Positions 22,131 to 34,332 are shown, numbered from the stretch's first letter. The stretch is DNA of 38,072 nt from Gonapodya sp. JEL0774 (GCA_027604505.1 JADIIX010000177.1:1-38072), one strand, 5' to 3'. The notes: a model not told the origin generated them from the letters alone. Numbers and translations: made by a program.

Positions 22131-24298
22131 CTAGAACCACTTCTTCAATCCCTCCACGAGAGCATTGAGCTCTTCCGATGACTTCGCTGCACCGTAACAG
22201 AACGACCGCTCAGGCCTTACTAGCGCGACCTCTGTTTCGCCATTTGCGATAAACCAGTCAGCAAGGACGCTATCCTCCTCCTTCACCACCACCACGTCCG
22301 AAACCTTGCCAGAGAACCCATCTTTGGTGTCACGAGGAAGACACGCCAGCTTTTGGACTCCCACACCGGCCAGGAACGCGGCGTTGTCGGAAGAAAGCCA
22401 TTCCGCGACCGAATCGACGTTTTTTCCGATGAGAAGGAAAGTCTGCTTGGTGGGGCTTGGCAGAGCATCGTCCATCATCTTCCGTTGACCGTCGCCTGTG
22501 AAGACATATGGCTGCACGAAGGATTTTCCGGCACCGGGAGCACCAGACGCGATAATTCCATCCTCCACGATAGGCATCCTGTCCTCCCAGCTCGACTTGT
22601 GTCCACTCTTCATCGCCATACGCATTCCAAAGTCGCGCTTCGCAGCTTTTTCGGCATCGAGTTCGCCGATGAGAACACCGAGACCTCGGGCTAAATCAAC
22701 CACTTTGGTGCTGAAGATATTGAGCTCCTTGTCGTAGCTGGTGAGCAGTTGGGACTTGCTCGGATGGATGGTTTGTTGGTTCCGAAGGTAGTAAGCGAGT
22801 CTCCACCCCAAGAAGTTGGCATCACGGACGCCACTGCAAAGGCCTTGACCCTTTTCAAGTTACAAGTGTTTTGAAAAATGTCAGCAATCAAGAAATAAAC
22901 GTCCCGCGATAGTCTCTCCCAGTCACTAACCATGAAGGGCGGCATTTGGTGGGCTGCATCGCCTGTAAGGAACACTCTCATACCTTTGGATGCGAGGTTC
23001 TCAGCCACTAGAGTGTGCAAGTTGTACACAGCGATCCGCCAAGGTTTAATAACGGCATCATCGTGGAGGTGCTGGGCGAGAATTTTCTTGCACAGATCGA
23101 ATCCTGTTTCCGGGTTCGCGTAATCTTCGGGGTCTGACAACAGAGTTTAGAATCATGAGCAGAGTCTCAATCACAACATAGTTTCGTCATACTCACTGTC
23201 ACCTTCCAACAACTTGATCTCCCAGCGTCGGAGTGTCCCCGGGCAAGGGAACGTCAGCGCGGGGCGTTTAGCGTCACAAAAGATGTATCCGCGGGTGGGG
23301 TCCATGGAAGTCGTGGCCTCTCCGGTGATCCACGCATCCAGGGCGACCCAGGGCTTTTGGATAGCAGTTGATCAGTTTCGGAAAATAGTCGGACCCCATG
23401 AACACTACAATCACTGATTGACCCACCTCGTCGAACCCCAGACTTTTGTACTTGATGCCGATGCTCTTTCTGACAACGCTGGCACCACCATCCGATCCCA
23501 CGACAAACTTGGACTTGATCTTAAAGGTCTCGAGAACAGTCTCGTCCTTTGCTTCCGGCTCCACGTTACCCTCCTTTGCTTCCGGCTCCACGTTACCCGT
23601 GACCTCCTTGAGTTTTCTGACAGCCAGGGTGACGACGTCTTCAGATTCTTCGAGTCCAACCACATCGTGACTCAGGAGAACTTTGACACTCTCTGGGAAT
23701 CGGTCGACTCCTGTGCGGAGGTACTCCTCCAACTCCGTTTGGATGATGGCTTGGGCAGGGTGCCATGCTTGACTGTATGGAGGAGGCTGGAGTGTTTGAG
23801 GTGGGAAAACCAAATTCAGAATAGTTCCATTACGCGATGTTGTTCATATCCTTGGACACTCACAGGGATGTCAAAGTTCAAAATGGGCTCTCCGTCGATG
23901 CCGAGATACGTCCCACCAGTCAATCGACTATTTGACAAATCGTCATGAGGCATGGACGTCAAAAAACGAGGGTAGGAGAATGGGAATCGACAAGTTCGAT
24001 TTCGTACCTCGATTTCTCAATGTAGTCTGTACCAGCCTGGATCATCTGCATACACCTCCAGGCCTCGGGATAGCATCCGATGCCTCTAGGCTTGGGGTAA
24101 ATGTGACCGGTACGCTCGATGAGACACGTTTTCACTCCAGCGTGACCCAAGATGTTGGCGAGGATGCCACCAGTGGGACTTGAGAAGAGTCAGCCAGCTA
24201 AAATCAGCGGAGGCAATCGAGGTATGTAGCTGAAGGGAAGAGATCGCTCACCCGTATCCGACAATGACAACATCGTAATCGGTGTTCTCGACAGTCAT
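22131..24298 (-). CDS. FAD-dependent aromatic hydroxylase (class A monooxygenase)
   Basis: Model (minus): exons 24298-24252, 24178-24008, 23927-23864, 23786-23427, 23353-23197, 23133-22931, 22850-22131; 573 residues, all phases matching. The N-terminal Rossmann motif VVIVGYGPTGG (residues 10-20) binds FAD. LIERTGHIYPKPRGIG follows in the usual second strand and loop. The GD motif VFLTGDAAHQMPPFMGQG (320-337) contacts the FAD ribityl chain, and the GQGLCSGVRDANFLGWRL stretch follows as in phenol 2-monooxygenase and 3-(3-hydroxyphenyl)propionate hydroxylase relatives (FAD_binding_3). The C-terminal 170 residues resemble the thioredoxin-like domain of that group. Expected reaction: NAD(P)H- and O2-dependent ring hydroxylation of a phenolic. 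The substrate cannot be read from sequence. Exon 4 contains a perfect tandem 27-bp duplication, adding nine residues. Neighbours give no pathway. Confidence 0.85.
23545..23598. repeat. perfect 27-bp tandem duplication inside an exon
   Basis: The 27-bp unit at 23545-23571 is repeated exactly at 23572-23598. In the monooxygenase it encodes the nine-residue block GNVEPEAKE/D twice, in frame, between the strands preceding ETFKIKSKFVVGSDGG. Exact identity implies a recent event. Confidence 0.9.
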
Positions 24299-26489
24299 TT
24301 GAAAAGTGTTGTGATTGATTAGGAGATACCACTGGGAAACCACTCAAAGCAAGAGAAAAGAAGGCGAATCTGACAGCTCTTCATGGTTGCGAATAGGTCG
24401 GTTATTTGAAGATGGCAGAGTAATGCTGCCGGTGTGTTGGGGGGCATGTGTGTCAAGAAAGTGCCGACCGGGTCATCGTGCAACATGGAATATCCGACAC
24501 TCCCGTTTTCTGGGAACCGGATCATTGGAGTATACCAAAACATTTCACAACATCAAGATTGGCAAGGTTGGGAACTTAGATCGTGGACGGGTTTGTGTGA
24601 GACCTGGAACAATGGAACACTTCAATTACACTCATTACGTGTGCTACACGCGAGTGTGAAGGACTGTAATACTTACTTCCCGAAACTTCGTTGCATTTCG
24701 TGAATCTGTGTGCATGCGGGCTGTTGTCATAGTTCCACATTTTAACGCACCACTCCCGTCCCTGAACCATGAAGCGCCGCCCACCTGCTACAGCATTCTC
24801 TCAGCCGCGCCGTCCAGCGACGACAGGTGACAATATTCCGGGCAGCACACATGGCGCCATGAAAGCCTTCTATGGTGAAATCCTCGTCGAGGACAAGATC
24901 AATGTCGCGGCGGCATGCCTTGCCAGTCTCAATGCGCACAGATGTCCTAGCACCAAGCTTGCCGTCATCGCCTTTGCAGGCGATCTTCTCGGTCCCCTGA
25001 TATCGCTCCGATACTCTCGATGTTGTTGGCAGCCGAATTATATACATATATTGCACGCGATTGAGTTCATTGTGGTTTGTGGATACATACTTAAAATTCT
25101 GCGTTAACTCTCATCTGCCTCTGGAGAGAAGAAATGGGCGATGGGTGATGGGATGACTGTTGAGTTCAACTATTCTAACAGGCATCAACGGCCAACCACT
25201 TTGCATCTACGTTCCCTAGGAACCCTAGAGAAGCTGCAAGGGGATCAGGCTGGCGTTTGTCGAATTTTCACCGTTGGATGCCCCCCCCCCCGNNNNNNNN
25301 NNNNNNNNNNNNNNNNNNNNNNNNNNNNNNNNNNNNNNNNNNNNNNNNNNNNNNNNNNNNNNNNNNNNNNNNNNNNNNNNNNNNNNNNCTCCTTTTCGTG
25401 CAATTGTGTTGCCCTCGCAACTGGATGAAACCGCCCTTCTCCACCCCACACCGCATTCACGTCTTACGCTCTGCACTTTTCACCAGATTCACCATACCCT
25501 CTGTGACTCCCTCGTTTTTTGCCGAGCGCGACCTCCTCAGAGCATTCCTTTTCGACTTCTCTGTGGACTTTCCCACCACCACATTGCACGCTTGAGCCAC
25601 CTGCTATGGTCCGGTGATTGTGGATGACGGAAGCAGCCGCCTTAGGGAATATGTGCTCCGGGTAGGAGTGGGACCGGGGGGTGGAACTTGGACCGACGTA
25701 CACTGATGGACGTCGTGGCATTAACAGCAGGTTGTGTCGAGTCTCAAAGAGTAGAGACCAATGTGGAGATCGAGTCCCTATCAGCACCCACCTTGGGGGG
25801 GATCTGGGTCTGGTAAGGCGATTCATCATGGTGAGAGAGACCACTCGGGTTCGGGGACGCCGTACGATCCACGGCCTTCATGCCGCAACCCCTCCTACTT
25901 CCACAACCGCGATCGATAATGCTGACTTGTCCGGAACATCTGTATGGACCGGCTACCTCAGCCTGTCCACACGGTCCCACCACCCAAGTTCAATCTCTCA
26001 ACTTTGACATCGTTCAACCCCACGTCATCCCACTTATCACAGTCCCGCGAGTCCGGCGTCCTGTCAGGCGCCCAATTTCAGGTCGAAACTGGAAAGCTAC
26101 AACCTGAAGTGGTCCCGTCTTGTCGCGCGTTTTTCGCAGGCATGGAGCTGGTGGGGTGTTGGGCAGGTTTGTTCCGGCGCCTGGTGACAAGGTTGTCGTT
26201 GGTGTAAATAAGCCCAATGGCAGCTCAAGACTCAAGATGTGAGTTCCTTGGTGTAAAGAATCTGCCTGACGAAATGTTCCGAATCTGGTTCCGTTATTGA
26301 GGTGCAAGCTCTGGATAATAGTACTACGAAATGAATGGGGAATCGACCGAGTGGGGAGCATTCCGATAAGGTGTATCGTGATGAGGTGTTATCACTTTTC
26401 ATATAACAAAATAGACAACGCCACACAAACCCTGTCCCTCAGGCGGAAACCAATTTCGCATCAAGTTCCAAACCCCGTTTGCCCGTAGA
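24299..26489. other. 2.2-kb stretch with sequence gap, no convincing gene
   Basis: This lies between divergent genes and holds the monooxygenase promoter. A plus-strand frame of 112 codons (24769-25107) starts with ATG and has protein-like composition. An equally long minus-strand frame overlaps it (24742-25056), so I cannot choose and I recognise neither. A run of Ns lies inside. Between 26100 and 26230 both strands have open frames with some Gly/Pro character but no recognisable domain. Confidence 0.4.
25293..25388. other. assembly gap of 96 N
   Basis: 96 unresolved bases directly follow a run of C (25281-25291) and one G. A long homopolymer or GC-rich repeat is a likely reason for the failure. 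Confidence 0.95.
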
Positions 26490-29382
26490 ATGGATCGTCA
26501 ACTGCGACGCCTCGTGCTCTCGAGTCTCTGGGCCGTCGGGTTGGCAATCGTACTCTCAATTTCCATTGTGACGGTCGGAGCGGTCCCCAATCGAACAAGA
26601 CCCGCCTGTGACACTGTGTACGATGCCAATGTGGACTACTTTCCCATCAAGGTTGAGCCAAGTGAGTGTACCTAATCATATTCAGTGGGGTTTTTTGCTC
26701 ATTGCTTGGTCGCTCAATCCGCAATATCATCCACTCCTCCTCTGCATTTACCTGCCTGCTTTGACTGTTTCCGGCCGAAAACAAGCTCTTGCCAAATACT
26801 GGACTATTGAGTATCACAAAAGCTACAAGGTTCTGCGGAATTCTCCTGCGAAAACCACTTATGTCGTTTGTGAGTATGTAGTGCTTGGTCATAGCCCCCA
26901 CAAGAGCATATCGAGGATGCGAACAGCGCAGGAGTTTCTTTCTTTATCAATATCCAAACGTGTATCACACTCATGGATATTAATGGCGTCGTTATCGTCT
27001 CGTCTCAACTCCTCACTTTGATTCCTCCAGACCAGTGTGGTACCCCGACACCCACCAATGCGAGCCTCACCGGAGCATTGTTTTTCACATCACCACTATT
27101 CTTGGCTGGTACCACGAGCCGAACGATGACACGGTTTCTCGAGGTGAGCGTTGCCACCCACGACGAGGTTCGGTGTGTGAGCGGGAGGTCATTTTCCGAA
27201 ACGGAATCATTGGTCAATGCATCTTGAGAATATCATCAATTTGCGAGGTATCGTGTGTGAATGCGAGGAAGGGGAAGGGGAAGTGGATTAGTTTCGTGGA
27301 GATACACGGCGGGAAACCATAATGTCGTTGACACGATTCGGTCACAACGGCTGTAAGAGTGGAAGTTCTCTGCGCCCCATTCTTTGGTCCACAGCAAACT
27401 CAAACCTGTGTTCATTGTTTTGGGCACATAGCGTCTGGGCCTCCGAGAGCACATCATCTACGTACCCAACGTTGACAGAATCAGTTCACCGTGTGTTCTC
27501 AAGCTCGCCCAATCCAACTACACCTTTTCTATCCCAAAGAGCAATTGGGATGGATCTGACGTTGATATTTTGTTTAATCGAGGCCCGGGCGTAACGGACA
27601 ACGAGACCGTGATCGACATTCCCACCAAGGAGGTCATTGTGAGTACCTGGAGGTGACGTGAATCAGCACGCGTTTGTCGTCGTCTGCGCATATGGGCGCT
27701 CTCTGGCGGGTTGAGGAAAGCGGCTTTCCCTGTCGGTTCGCTTTCTCCGCATTCTTTGCTGATATTGTGGACACTTTTCCAGGTCTCGTCACTGTACGAA
27801 GATACACCTCTTCAAAAGTTCGAGTGGATAAAATTCGTCGCGGCATTCTTCAACCTTGAAGCAAGCGCAAATGCAATTTTTGACGCTGGAAAATCAACGT
27901 ATGATTGCAACGTTCAAAGTATCAGTGCCAGCCTTGCAACATTTGGTGGTAAGAAACCCACAGTAGCCTGGGTCGGTTACAATGTAAAGGACAACAACTT
28001 CATCACCGAAGATTGGACTTACAAATCTCAGATCATTAAGGATGCCGGTAAGCCATTCGCCATTACAAACACATTTTGTTTCGTCAACCGGCTGACGTCG
28101 AATCCCTTAATTACTTCTTGGGGTCATCTCCCGAACAGGAGGCACCGATATTGTGTTCCCCACGAAGACACTTCAAGCCGACGTCAAGTCTTTAATTCGC
28201 AATGCGGACGTTCTGATTGAAGATACACCCAATGTCGCGCGGCTGTCATCTATCCTGGGCAGCTACGGACTCACCGTGAACACCACTGATGGATGGTCAT
28301 TTGTTAGCGAGAAGAGGATATACAAGGTCGATAAAGTCGTCACCGTCAATTCGTTCTTAGACGGTGAGTTGTGCAACATCTTTTTGGCGGAGCCGAACTT
28401 TGCCCACAAGTTACCAAACTAAACTACCAACGGACACTCTGCTCTCTGTTCAGATTTCTCGCAATCATTTTGGGCCATGCCTGACTATATTCTTATGGAT
28501 CTGATTGATATTCTCTTCCCAACGTTCAACCCTCCATGGAATACTGTCTGGTTCCGTAACATTGGCGGTTGTAGGTGGAATCCTCACACCTATTAGTAGG
28601 TTTCATTGTTTCAACACACATTGTTTTATTCCACAGTCGAGCAACAAAAAGTCACCAACTCCTCGGATTGTCCGAACGGAGATACGGCCTCTGTGTTTAC
28701 CGCGTCTTACCCTGCCCTTGGTTGCATCAAGGCAACTGACGTCTCTAACAATGTGGCATCCAATCATTCCACGACATCTGCGGCGAGCTCACCTGCTGCT
28801 ACTACATCTGCTGTTGCTGCAGCCGCTACAAGTGGAGCTTCCAAACCCACGGAGTCCTCGTCTGGCACATTGTCCACGACAGCAATCGCTGCTTCTTTAG
28901 GAACGCTCGGTGCTATTGCAGTCATCGTTGTTGGAGTGCTGTTATATCGTCGTAGTAAAGTTCGTGGATACATGCGCGATCGCACTCCGGCAGCAACTCC
29001 GATTGTATTCTCAGCAGGACGTGATTCAAGTACAGTGAGCGCCAAGCTCTCCCGATGGACAAAGATGCTCTCCCCTCGTCGACGGAAGGCTGACGAGATC
29101 TTGACTGATGCGGAGGCGGATGCGCTGAACGACACCATGTTGTCTCAATGGCCCAAACAAGACCCTACCTCAGCCCCAATAGGTACGGAAAAGGAGAGTC
29201 TCACGGCCGCATCGGATCCACAATCAAACGTTGACGTGGCTGGCACGCTATCAGGTGACACGGCCTCCCCGGAACCGCCGGCCCGCGGCCGATGGACGAA
29301 AATGACGTCCGCCACTCTCATGCCGGAGACCGACGATACGGAGCATGCAGCTCTAACAGGGCCGCGGGCTAGTTCGAGTTGA
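26490..29382 (+). CDS. membrane-anchored TroA-like periplasmic-binding-fold protein, copy 1
   Basis: Model: exons 26490-26661, 26786-26869, 27031-27143, 27432-27638, 27783-28047, 28139-28363, 28454-28570, 28637-29382; 642 residues, every phase matching. A signal peptide (1 to about 31) precedes CDTVYDANVDYFPIKVEP. The body (about 40-395) has the pattern I associate with eukaryotic TroA/Fe-siderophore-type binding proteins (Pfam Peripla_BP_2): WTIEYHKSYKVL, TYVVYQCGTPTP, FLERLGLREHIIYVPNVD, ISSPCVLKLA, KKPTVAWVGYN, ADVLIEDTP, then a C-terminal FWAMPDYILMD stretch. A Ser/Thr/Ala-rich linker leads to a single span (about 476-498, AIAVIVVGVLLYRRSK) and a 140-residue cytoplasmic tail. Topology is type I. 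In bacteria this fold hands metal or siderophore to an ABC importer; here it is tethered, so binding or sensing is inferred. The family call is from motif pattern only and is moderate. Confidence 0.7.
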
Positions 29383-29985
29383 ATTCATGGTTGAATTCAT
29401 GGCACGGTTCCCCTGAATGTTGACATTTTGAGTTTTGCCAAATATACGCATTCTTCTCCTGGAGAGCTATTATGTATTCTAGTACTCTAAAGAACTCAAA
29501 CTACGGTGGTTTTCTTTTCGTTCAGTTCTCCGGATTGAGCGCCTCGAGGTAACCGTGAGAATACATGAATCGGCTCTCGCTGCACTTTGCGTTGAGTCGA
29601 GGAGCAGAGAGGAATATTCCGGAAGCATACATATTGCTCGTCTACTTTATGTAATGTAAATAACCATCGTGGTGTTGTGGGCGTTTGCCTGGGCGTGATG
29701 TAGTTCGTAAAAAGTTGCATTCAATCTTCGCCACCCCCCCCGCGAATACGGAATATCCCTCCCACACCATTCCTCCCCAATCCCACCCTAATCACGCATC
29801 TCGCAGGCAGACCCAGTGTTTTGCGTCGCCGTGCAACGACGAATGACAAAGTTGGATATTGGCAGAGGTTCGTCGTGCAGACACGGTGATGGATTGCTTG
29901 TTCAATATACAACTGAACATTCCGAAAGTTTTTTCTTCCATTTTCTCGATCGTCCGCCATAAGTCCACCACAACGACAATCGCTG
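29383..29985. other. intergenic between the tandem TroA-like genes
   Basis: 603 bp hold the 3' flank of copy 1 and the promoter of copy 2. Just after the copy 1 stop there is a short direct repeat, GTTGAATTCATG, at about 29379-29402. A TATATAC-like AT-rich segment lies near 29443. A C-rich run (29732-29741) is also present. I see no gene. Confidence 0.4.
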
Positions 29986-32147
29986 ATGACTTTGATCGGA
30001 TCCGATCTCGGGATCGTAATAGCTCTCTTACTCCTTCTGCTGGTGTCCTTGTCCAATACTGCCGATTCAAGCGAGCGCCGTTCGTGCGAGAACCTGCAAC
30101 CATTTGACCCACAACGGGACTACTTCCCTGTAAAAGCTGCTAAACGTGCGTCCAGCCACCTCCCCACGTAGTTCTTCGGGTATTGCTGACCCATCGTCAC
30201 ACGATTGATTCAAAGACCCATCTCCCCACTGGACTGTTGAGTACAAGAATTCATACAAGATAGTCTGGAACACCTTAATCAATCAATCATATGTTCTATG
30301 TCGGTGTAGTGTCGTTTAAAATGCTCTCATGTTGTTTATTCTGTCCATTTACCATTACTCCGCTCTCATTTTAAGACATGTGCAACACTCCTCATCCATC
30401 GACGAACCTCTTCTCTGCAGGAACGAAATTTTTTTCCGTACCAGCATCGTTTGCAGCGGCTGCACATCCAGCAACGATCAGATTCATTGAGGTGACTTGT
30501 CAAGTGTGTTGTATGCGAATCGCACTCGCTGATCTCGGTCACCTGAATCATTTGTAGCGCCTGGGAATCCGTAATCGTCTCCGCCATGTTCCTTCTGTAG
30601 GATCCCTTACATCACCTTGCCTGCTTGAACTCGCACGGGAAGGCTTCACACAAGGTGTTAATCCGGGGTGGAATGGGGAGGACGTCGATGTGGTTTTTGG
30701 AGCTATTGGCACAAATGACTCCGGTGTCATTAGTGACTTGGATGTCGCTTCTATGCGCAATGGGGTGGTCGTGTGTATCTTCGGCCCGAAGTCCACTCCA
30801 GTATTCTACACATTGGAACTAATGCAGATTAAAATCAATTGACAGCTGCCCCTGCCCCCAGAATCACCTCCACTGGAACATTCGTCTTTGCTCATACTCG
30901 CATCTCTATTCTTCAACCTCGAAGAGATCTCGAATACTATGTTTACAAACATTGAGAGATCGTATTCGTGTGCTGCAAATGGTGCAACTGCGGCTTTGCA
31001 ATCCGAAGGTGGGCGGCGGCCAGTCGTTGCCTGGATGGGTCGTAGAGAAGATGGAAAGATTGGGACTGAAGCGGCAGGATGGAAAAGTCGAGCTCTCATG
31101 GATGCTGGTTCGTTTCGGTTTCATGTTCCGTGGCGTTGCTCCTGGACATGTGGCAGACAATTCTAAGAGAATCCGGCTGCTCAAATTCAGGAGTCACATC
31201 GATTGTTTCACCCTCGTTTGCGGATCCACTCGATATTCTTCCTTCTCTTCGGTCCGTGGATGTTCTCATTGACGACACAATCGGCAGTGAAACGATGTCG
31301 GACGTTGCCCGAGCGTATAGCCTCAGTGGTGAAGATTACGCCAAATATGCTTTTCTGAAAGATAAAATGGTGTTTCGATGGGATGCGCGGAGGAGCAGAG
31401 GTGGTGTGGACGGTAGGTTCATGGTAACCTCCCCTCGGGTAAACATAGTTTAAGGCCATGGCCGTCGGCGCAGATTTCCCTCGATCTCAGGCAGCTATGG
31501 CAGATCATATTATTCGGGATCTTGTCGCAGCGTTATGGCCAGGGGCTGTGGGAAAGGGTTGGCGGCGAGAGTGGTTGAGAAACGTTGCAAGAGGTGATTG
31601 TCTTGGTTCCTACTCGAGTCACTCCGGAAGCTTCTTTTCTCTACTGATGTATAATTCTCTCCATAAACTATTAGGTGACCCGTTTATTCACGTATCTGCA
31701 GACTCATGTCCAGGAAATAATACGTCATCCAATTTCGACGCCACTTTTCGAGAACCGGAATGTCAATCCACGCCTCCAGAGTCACCTAACCCCGAAAGTG
31801 GTTCTTCTTCCATGGCATCCAGCACTCGTGCAACTCTCTTCAATCCGATACCATCATCTACCGAACTCTTCCCTTCAACGAGCACAACTGTGCCAGACAA
31901 GCTCTCACAACAACCGAATCACTTCAACTCCGCGATTCCAATCGCTGGATCTCTCCTTGCTGCAATTTGTGTTCTGGGCATTATTTCGTTCGCGCGCATT
32001 CGACGGCGATGGCAGAGGGAACGTGGTTATGTTGAGCTTGAACGCCTCGAAGGCGGAGCCGAAGAGCCCGATCAGCTGTACAGTAGCGGCTCCGGAGCCC
32101 CACTTGGCAGCGGAGAAGAAGTTGGGTGGGAAGGGGAGGATGAGTAA
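29986..32147 (+). CDS. membrane-anchored TroA-like periplasmic-binding-fold protein, copy 2
   Basis: Model: exons 29986-30145, 30216-30299, 30376-30491, 30558-30770, 30846-31107, 31191-31412, 31474-31593, 31675-32147; 549 residues. All eight exons align one-to-one with copy 1 with the same phases; exon 2 is 84 nt in both. Signal peptide: a run of Leu at 13-20. Matching words are DYFPVKAAK, HWTVEYKNSYKIVW, SYVLYMCNTPHP, FIERLGIRNRLRHVPSV, LTSPCLLELA, FFNLEEISNTMFTN, RPVVAWMGR and VDVLIDDT. The Gln-Cys of copy 1 (YQCGTP) is Met-Cys here. A linker rich in Ser/Thr/Pro precedes a span at about 478-500, at the same distance as in copy 1, but the tail is much shorter (about 50 residues, acidic). Protein identity is visibly low although structure is conserved, so this is an old tandem duplication. 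Several donors are weak (GTCGGT, GTTCGT, GTGATT); their positions are fixed by alignment with copy 1. Confidence 0.7.
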
Positions 32148-32381
32148 ATGTTTTGGCACATTTTGCCCGCATGCACGATCTGGTCGAGTTCAATTTCGAA
32201 TGTGTATTCTTGTCATGCTTAGAAAAATATACTTGTAATACTTATTTACACACTTTATGAACATTCAAGATTGTGACTTTGGCAAGTGGTCTGGATTATG
32301 AGAGAGCAAAAAAAAACAGTCACCTAGAACAAGGTCAGAGGCAATCCCTCTGCCGTCCGAGTACCAGCGACCAGAGCATTG

Positions 32382-34332
32382 TCATGCTCCTCGAGATAAC
32401 TCTTTGGGAGGAATGGATTGCATAGATATCCCAGCTGGCCCCGGCAGAGTGGAAATACCATTTGCCATCGCAACCTCTGGCGATATGATCCACAATGCCT
32501 CGCCAGTCCCAACTGAAACAAGGCTCATTACACCCTTCTCCATTCCTGGCAAGGACACGCCCGACGTTGCCGGAGGTTTTACGGAGCGATTTGTCCAGCT
32601 AAATGGCGGTTGCGTCATTTGATATGGATGATAGTATGGAGAGTATCCAATATGTGAGAGGTCGCCTGCGCCATATGGCATATGGGGATGGAAATAACTG
32701 ATTGGCGCATAGGTCATGAGAGGGTGGTATGGAGGCCGTGTCTGTGTTTGAGATCGACTTGGACCCTGGGAGGACAGCCCACGTGATTGTGAGTATTTGG
32801 TCCCAAACGAACGATTACTAAGACAAAAAAAGGGGTCCACTTACAGAATGTTGTTGGCTCGTGTATGCGGGAGTTCGTGTGGAGGTCATTTTGACGGAAG
32901 TACCTGGGGATGACAAACTATGATCCCTTTGCGGCGGTGTCTTTTCCGAGCTTCCACTGGTAACAGCTAAAAGAGGTTGCAGCGTTTTCTTGGTGGAGGT
33001 TATGGATTTCGGGTTATTCGAATGTTTTGTTTGCGGGTTGGATTTAGGATCGGTGGAACTCTGCGATGGAGGAAGTCACAAACACGAGTTCAAGTGAGTG
33101 GGGTCCAATCGATTACAATCGGAGTTCGGGTGCGAGGAGCGGCTGGGTCTTTACCTGAGATTGCATACCGGTCTCTGTCGAACTGCCAACGACAAAAACG
33201 TTTGGCCGTTTAAATGCGACTTTAGTCCCTTGTTCGCATTCTACAGCAATCCACGAGCCGTCATCGTTCCTTTCAGTCATGTTTATCACACGTGCCGGGT
33301 CATAAAGCAGATTTGCTGCGTCCCCTTTGCCCAAGATTACCTTTTCGGAGCATACAGTCTGGAAGGATTGACTCTGCGGTTTCGTACGTGGTCGCTTGCT
33401 CGAACGCAGAGTTCGATCTGACGTATCACGTGCCATACGGTCATAGAAAGGCTCACAATTTTTGTGCTCTAACTCGGCGAGCCGCTCTTGTTCAGTCTTT
33501 CGGGGTGTGATCAAGAAAGCCGTAGCCGCAATTGGATTTTTTTTGCGCACTGCTCCAGCGTTTGAGTTAGCAGCATTTCCTTTATGGTGGCTGTGGCTCA
33601 GGTCACTCACAGTATTCATATCGCAAAGCACCCGCTGGAACTTTCGGCCTCACTTCGCCTCTGTGAAAGTGCACCCACTGCCAGCACGCTTTTTTCGAGT
33701 GATGTCACTTCACGAACTTCAATTGGGAATAAGAACAATTGAAGTAATTACCATTGCAATAAAGTTCACCTTCCCTCCGACGCCATCTACGATAAGTGAA
33801 ATCGTGAGGACGCAGCACTTAACGGCGACCGAGACGGAAGAGGGTGCATACGAAATTCTTCACCTAGGGGTCGTTCTCGCTTGACAATTAGTGCATTGAC
33901 GATGCGGCGGTTCATTAGACAGTTTGCCATCACTGGAGTATGCTATTGACTCTCGTGGTATCGCCAAGTGTGTTTCTTCGGGTTCGATTAATCCAGCATC
34001 CGAGTCGCTAGAGGCTACCTCGATTCCAGCAGATGAGCTACAACTCCTTTCAAGTTTCTCCACACAGTCTTCTTCGCCAAGTGGCCAGCAGTCTTGATTG
34101 CAGTAGATCTTGTCGCTCAGTACATCGCAGTCGTCGTGAACACTCCAAACACAACTAACCTCGACAAAGCGCCTTTCCTTGAGCCATTAATTTATTTCCA
34201 CTGCTCTCCCTGAAGCACTCTTGACAAAGCCATGAGGGGAGGTTCGAAGATTGATGTTGAACAGTGTTCGCACTTGAAAGAACTGAATCTGATGTTTTCC
34301 CCAGACTCGCAAGCGCTTGCTGGGTGACGCAT
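32382..34332 (-). CDS. GATA-type zinc-finger protein
   Basis: Model (minus): exons 34332-34226, 34172-33864, 33786-33752, 33688-33611, 33549-33155, 33060-32845, 32765-32382; 507 residues with every phase matching. The zinc finger is assembled from exons 2-4: CTNCQARTTPR (C129, C132), WRRREGELYCNAC (C149, C152), then WQWVHFHRGEVRP. That is C-x2-C-x16-C-x2-C, one residue shorter in the loop than the usual fungal x17 or x18. The following basic stretch (RKK, then RTLRSSKRPRTKP) could be a nuclear signal. Before it, residues 20-80 hold other Cys pairs (FKCEHC, SCVWSVHDDC, YCNQDC) that may bind a further zinc, possibly a degenerate LIM-like module. The C-terminal 200 residues are Ser/Thr/Pro/Tyr-rich and probably disordered. 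The expected role is a nuclear DNA-binding regulator of GATA sites. The first intron (53 nt) is the least certain junction. Confidence 0.75.

Noticed and set aside
24742-25107. overlapping 112-codon plus and 104-codon minus frames
   Set aside because: Both look equally plausible, neither resembles a known family and there is no splice evidence, so neither is called.
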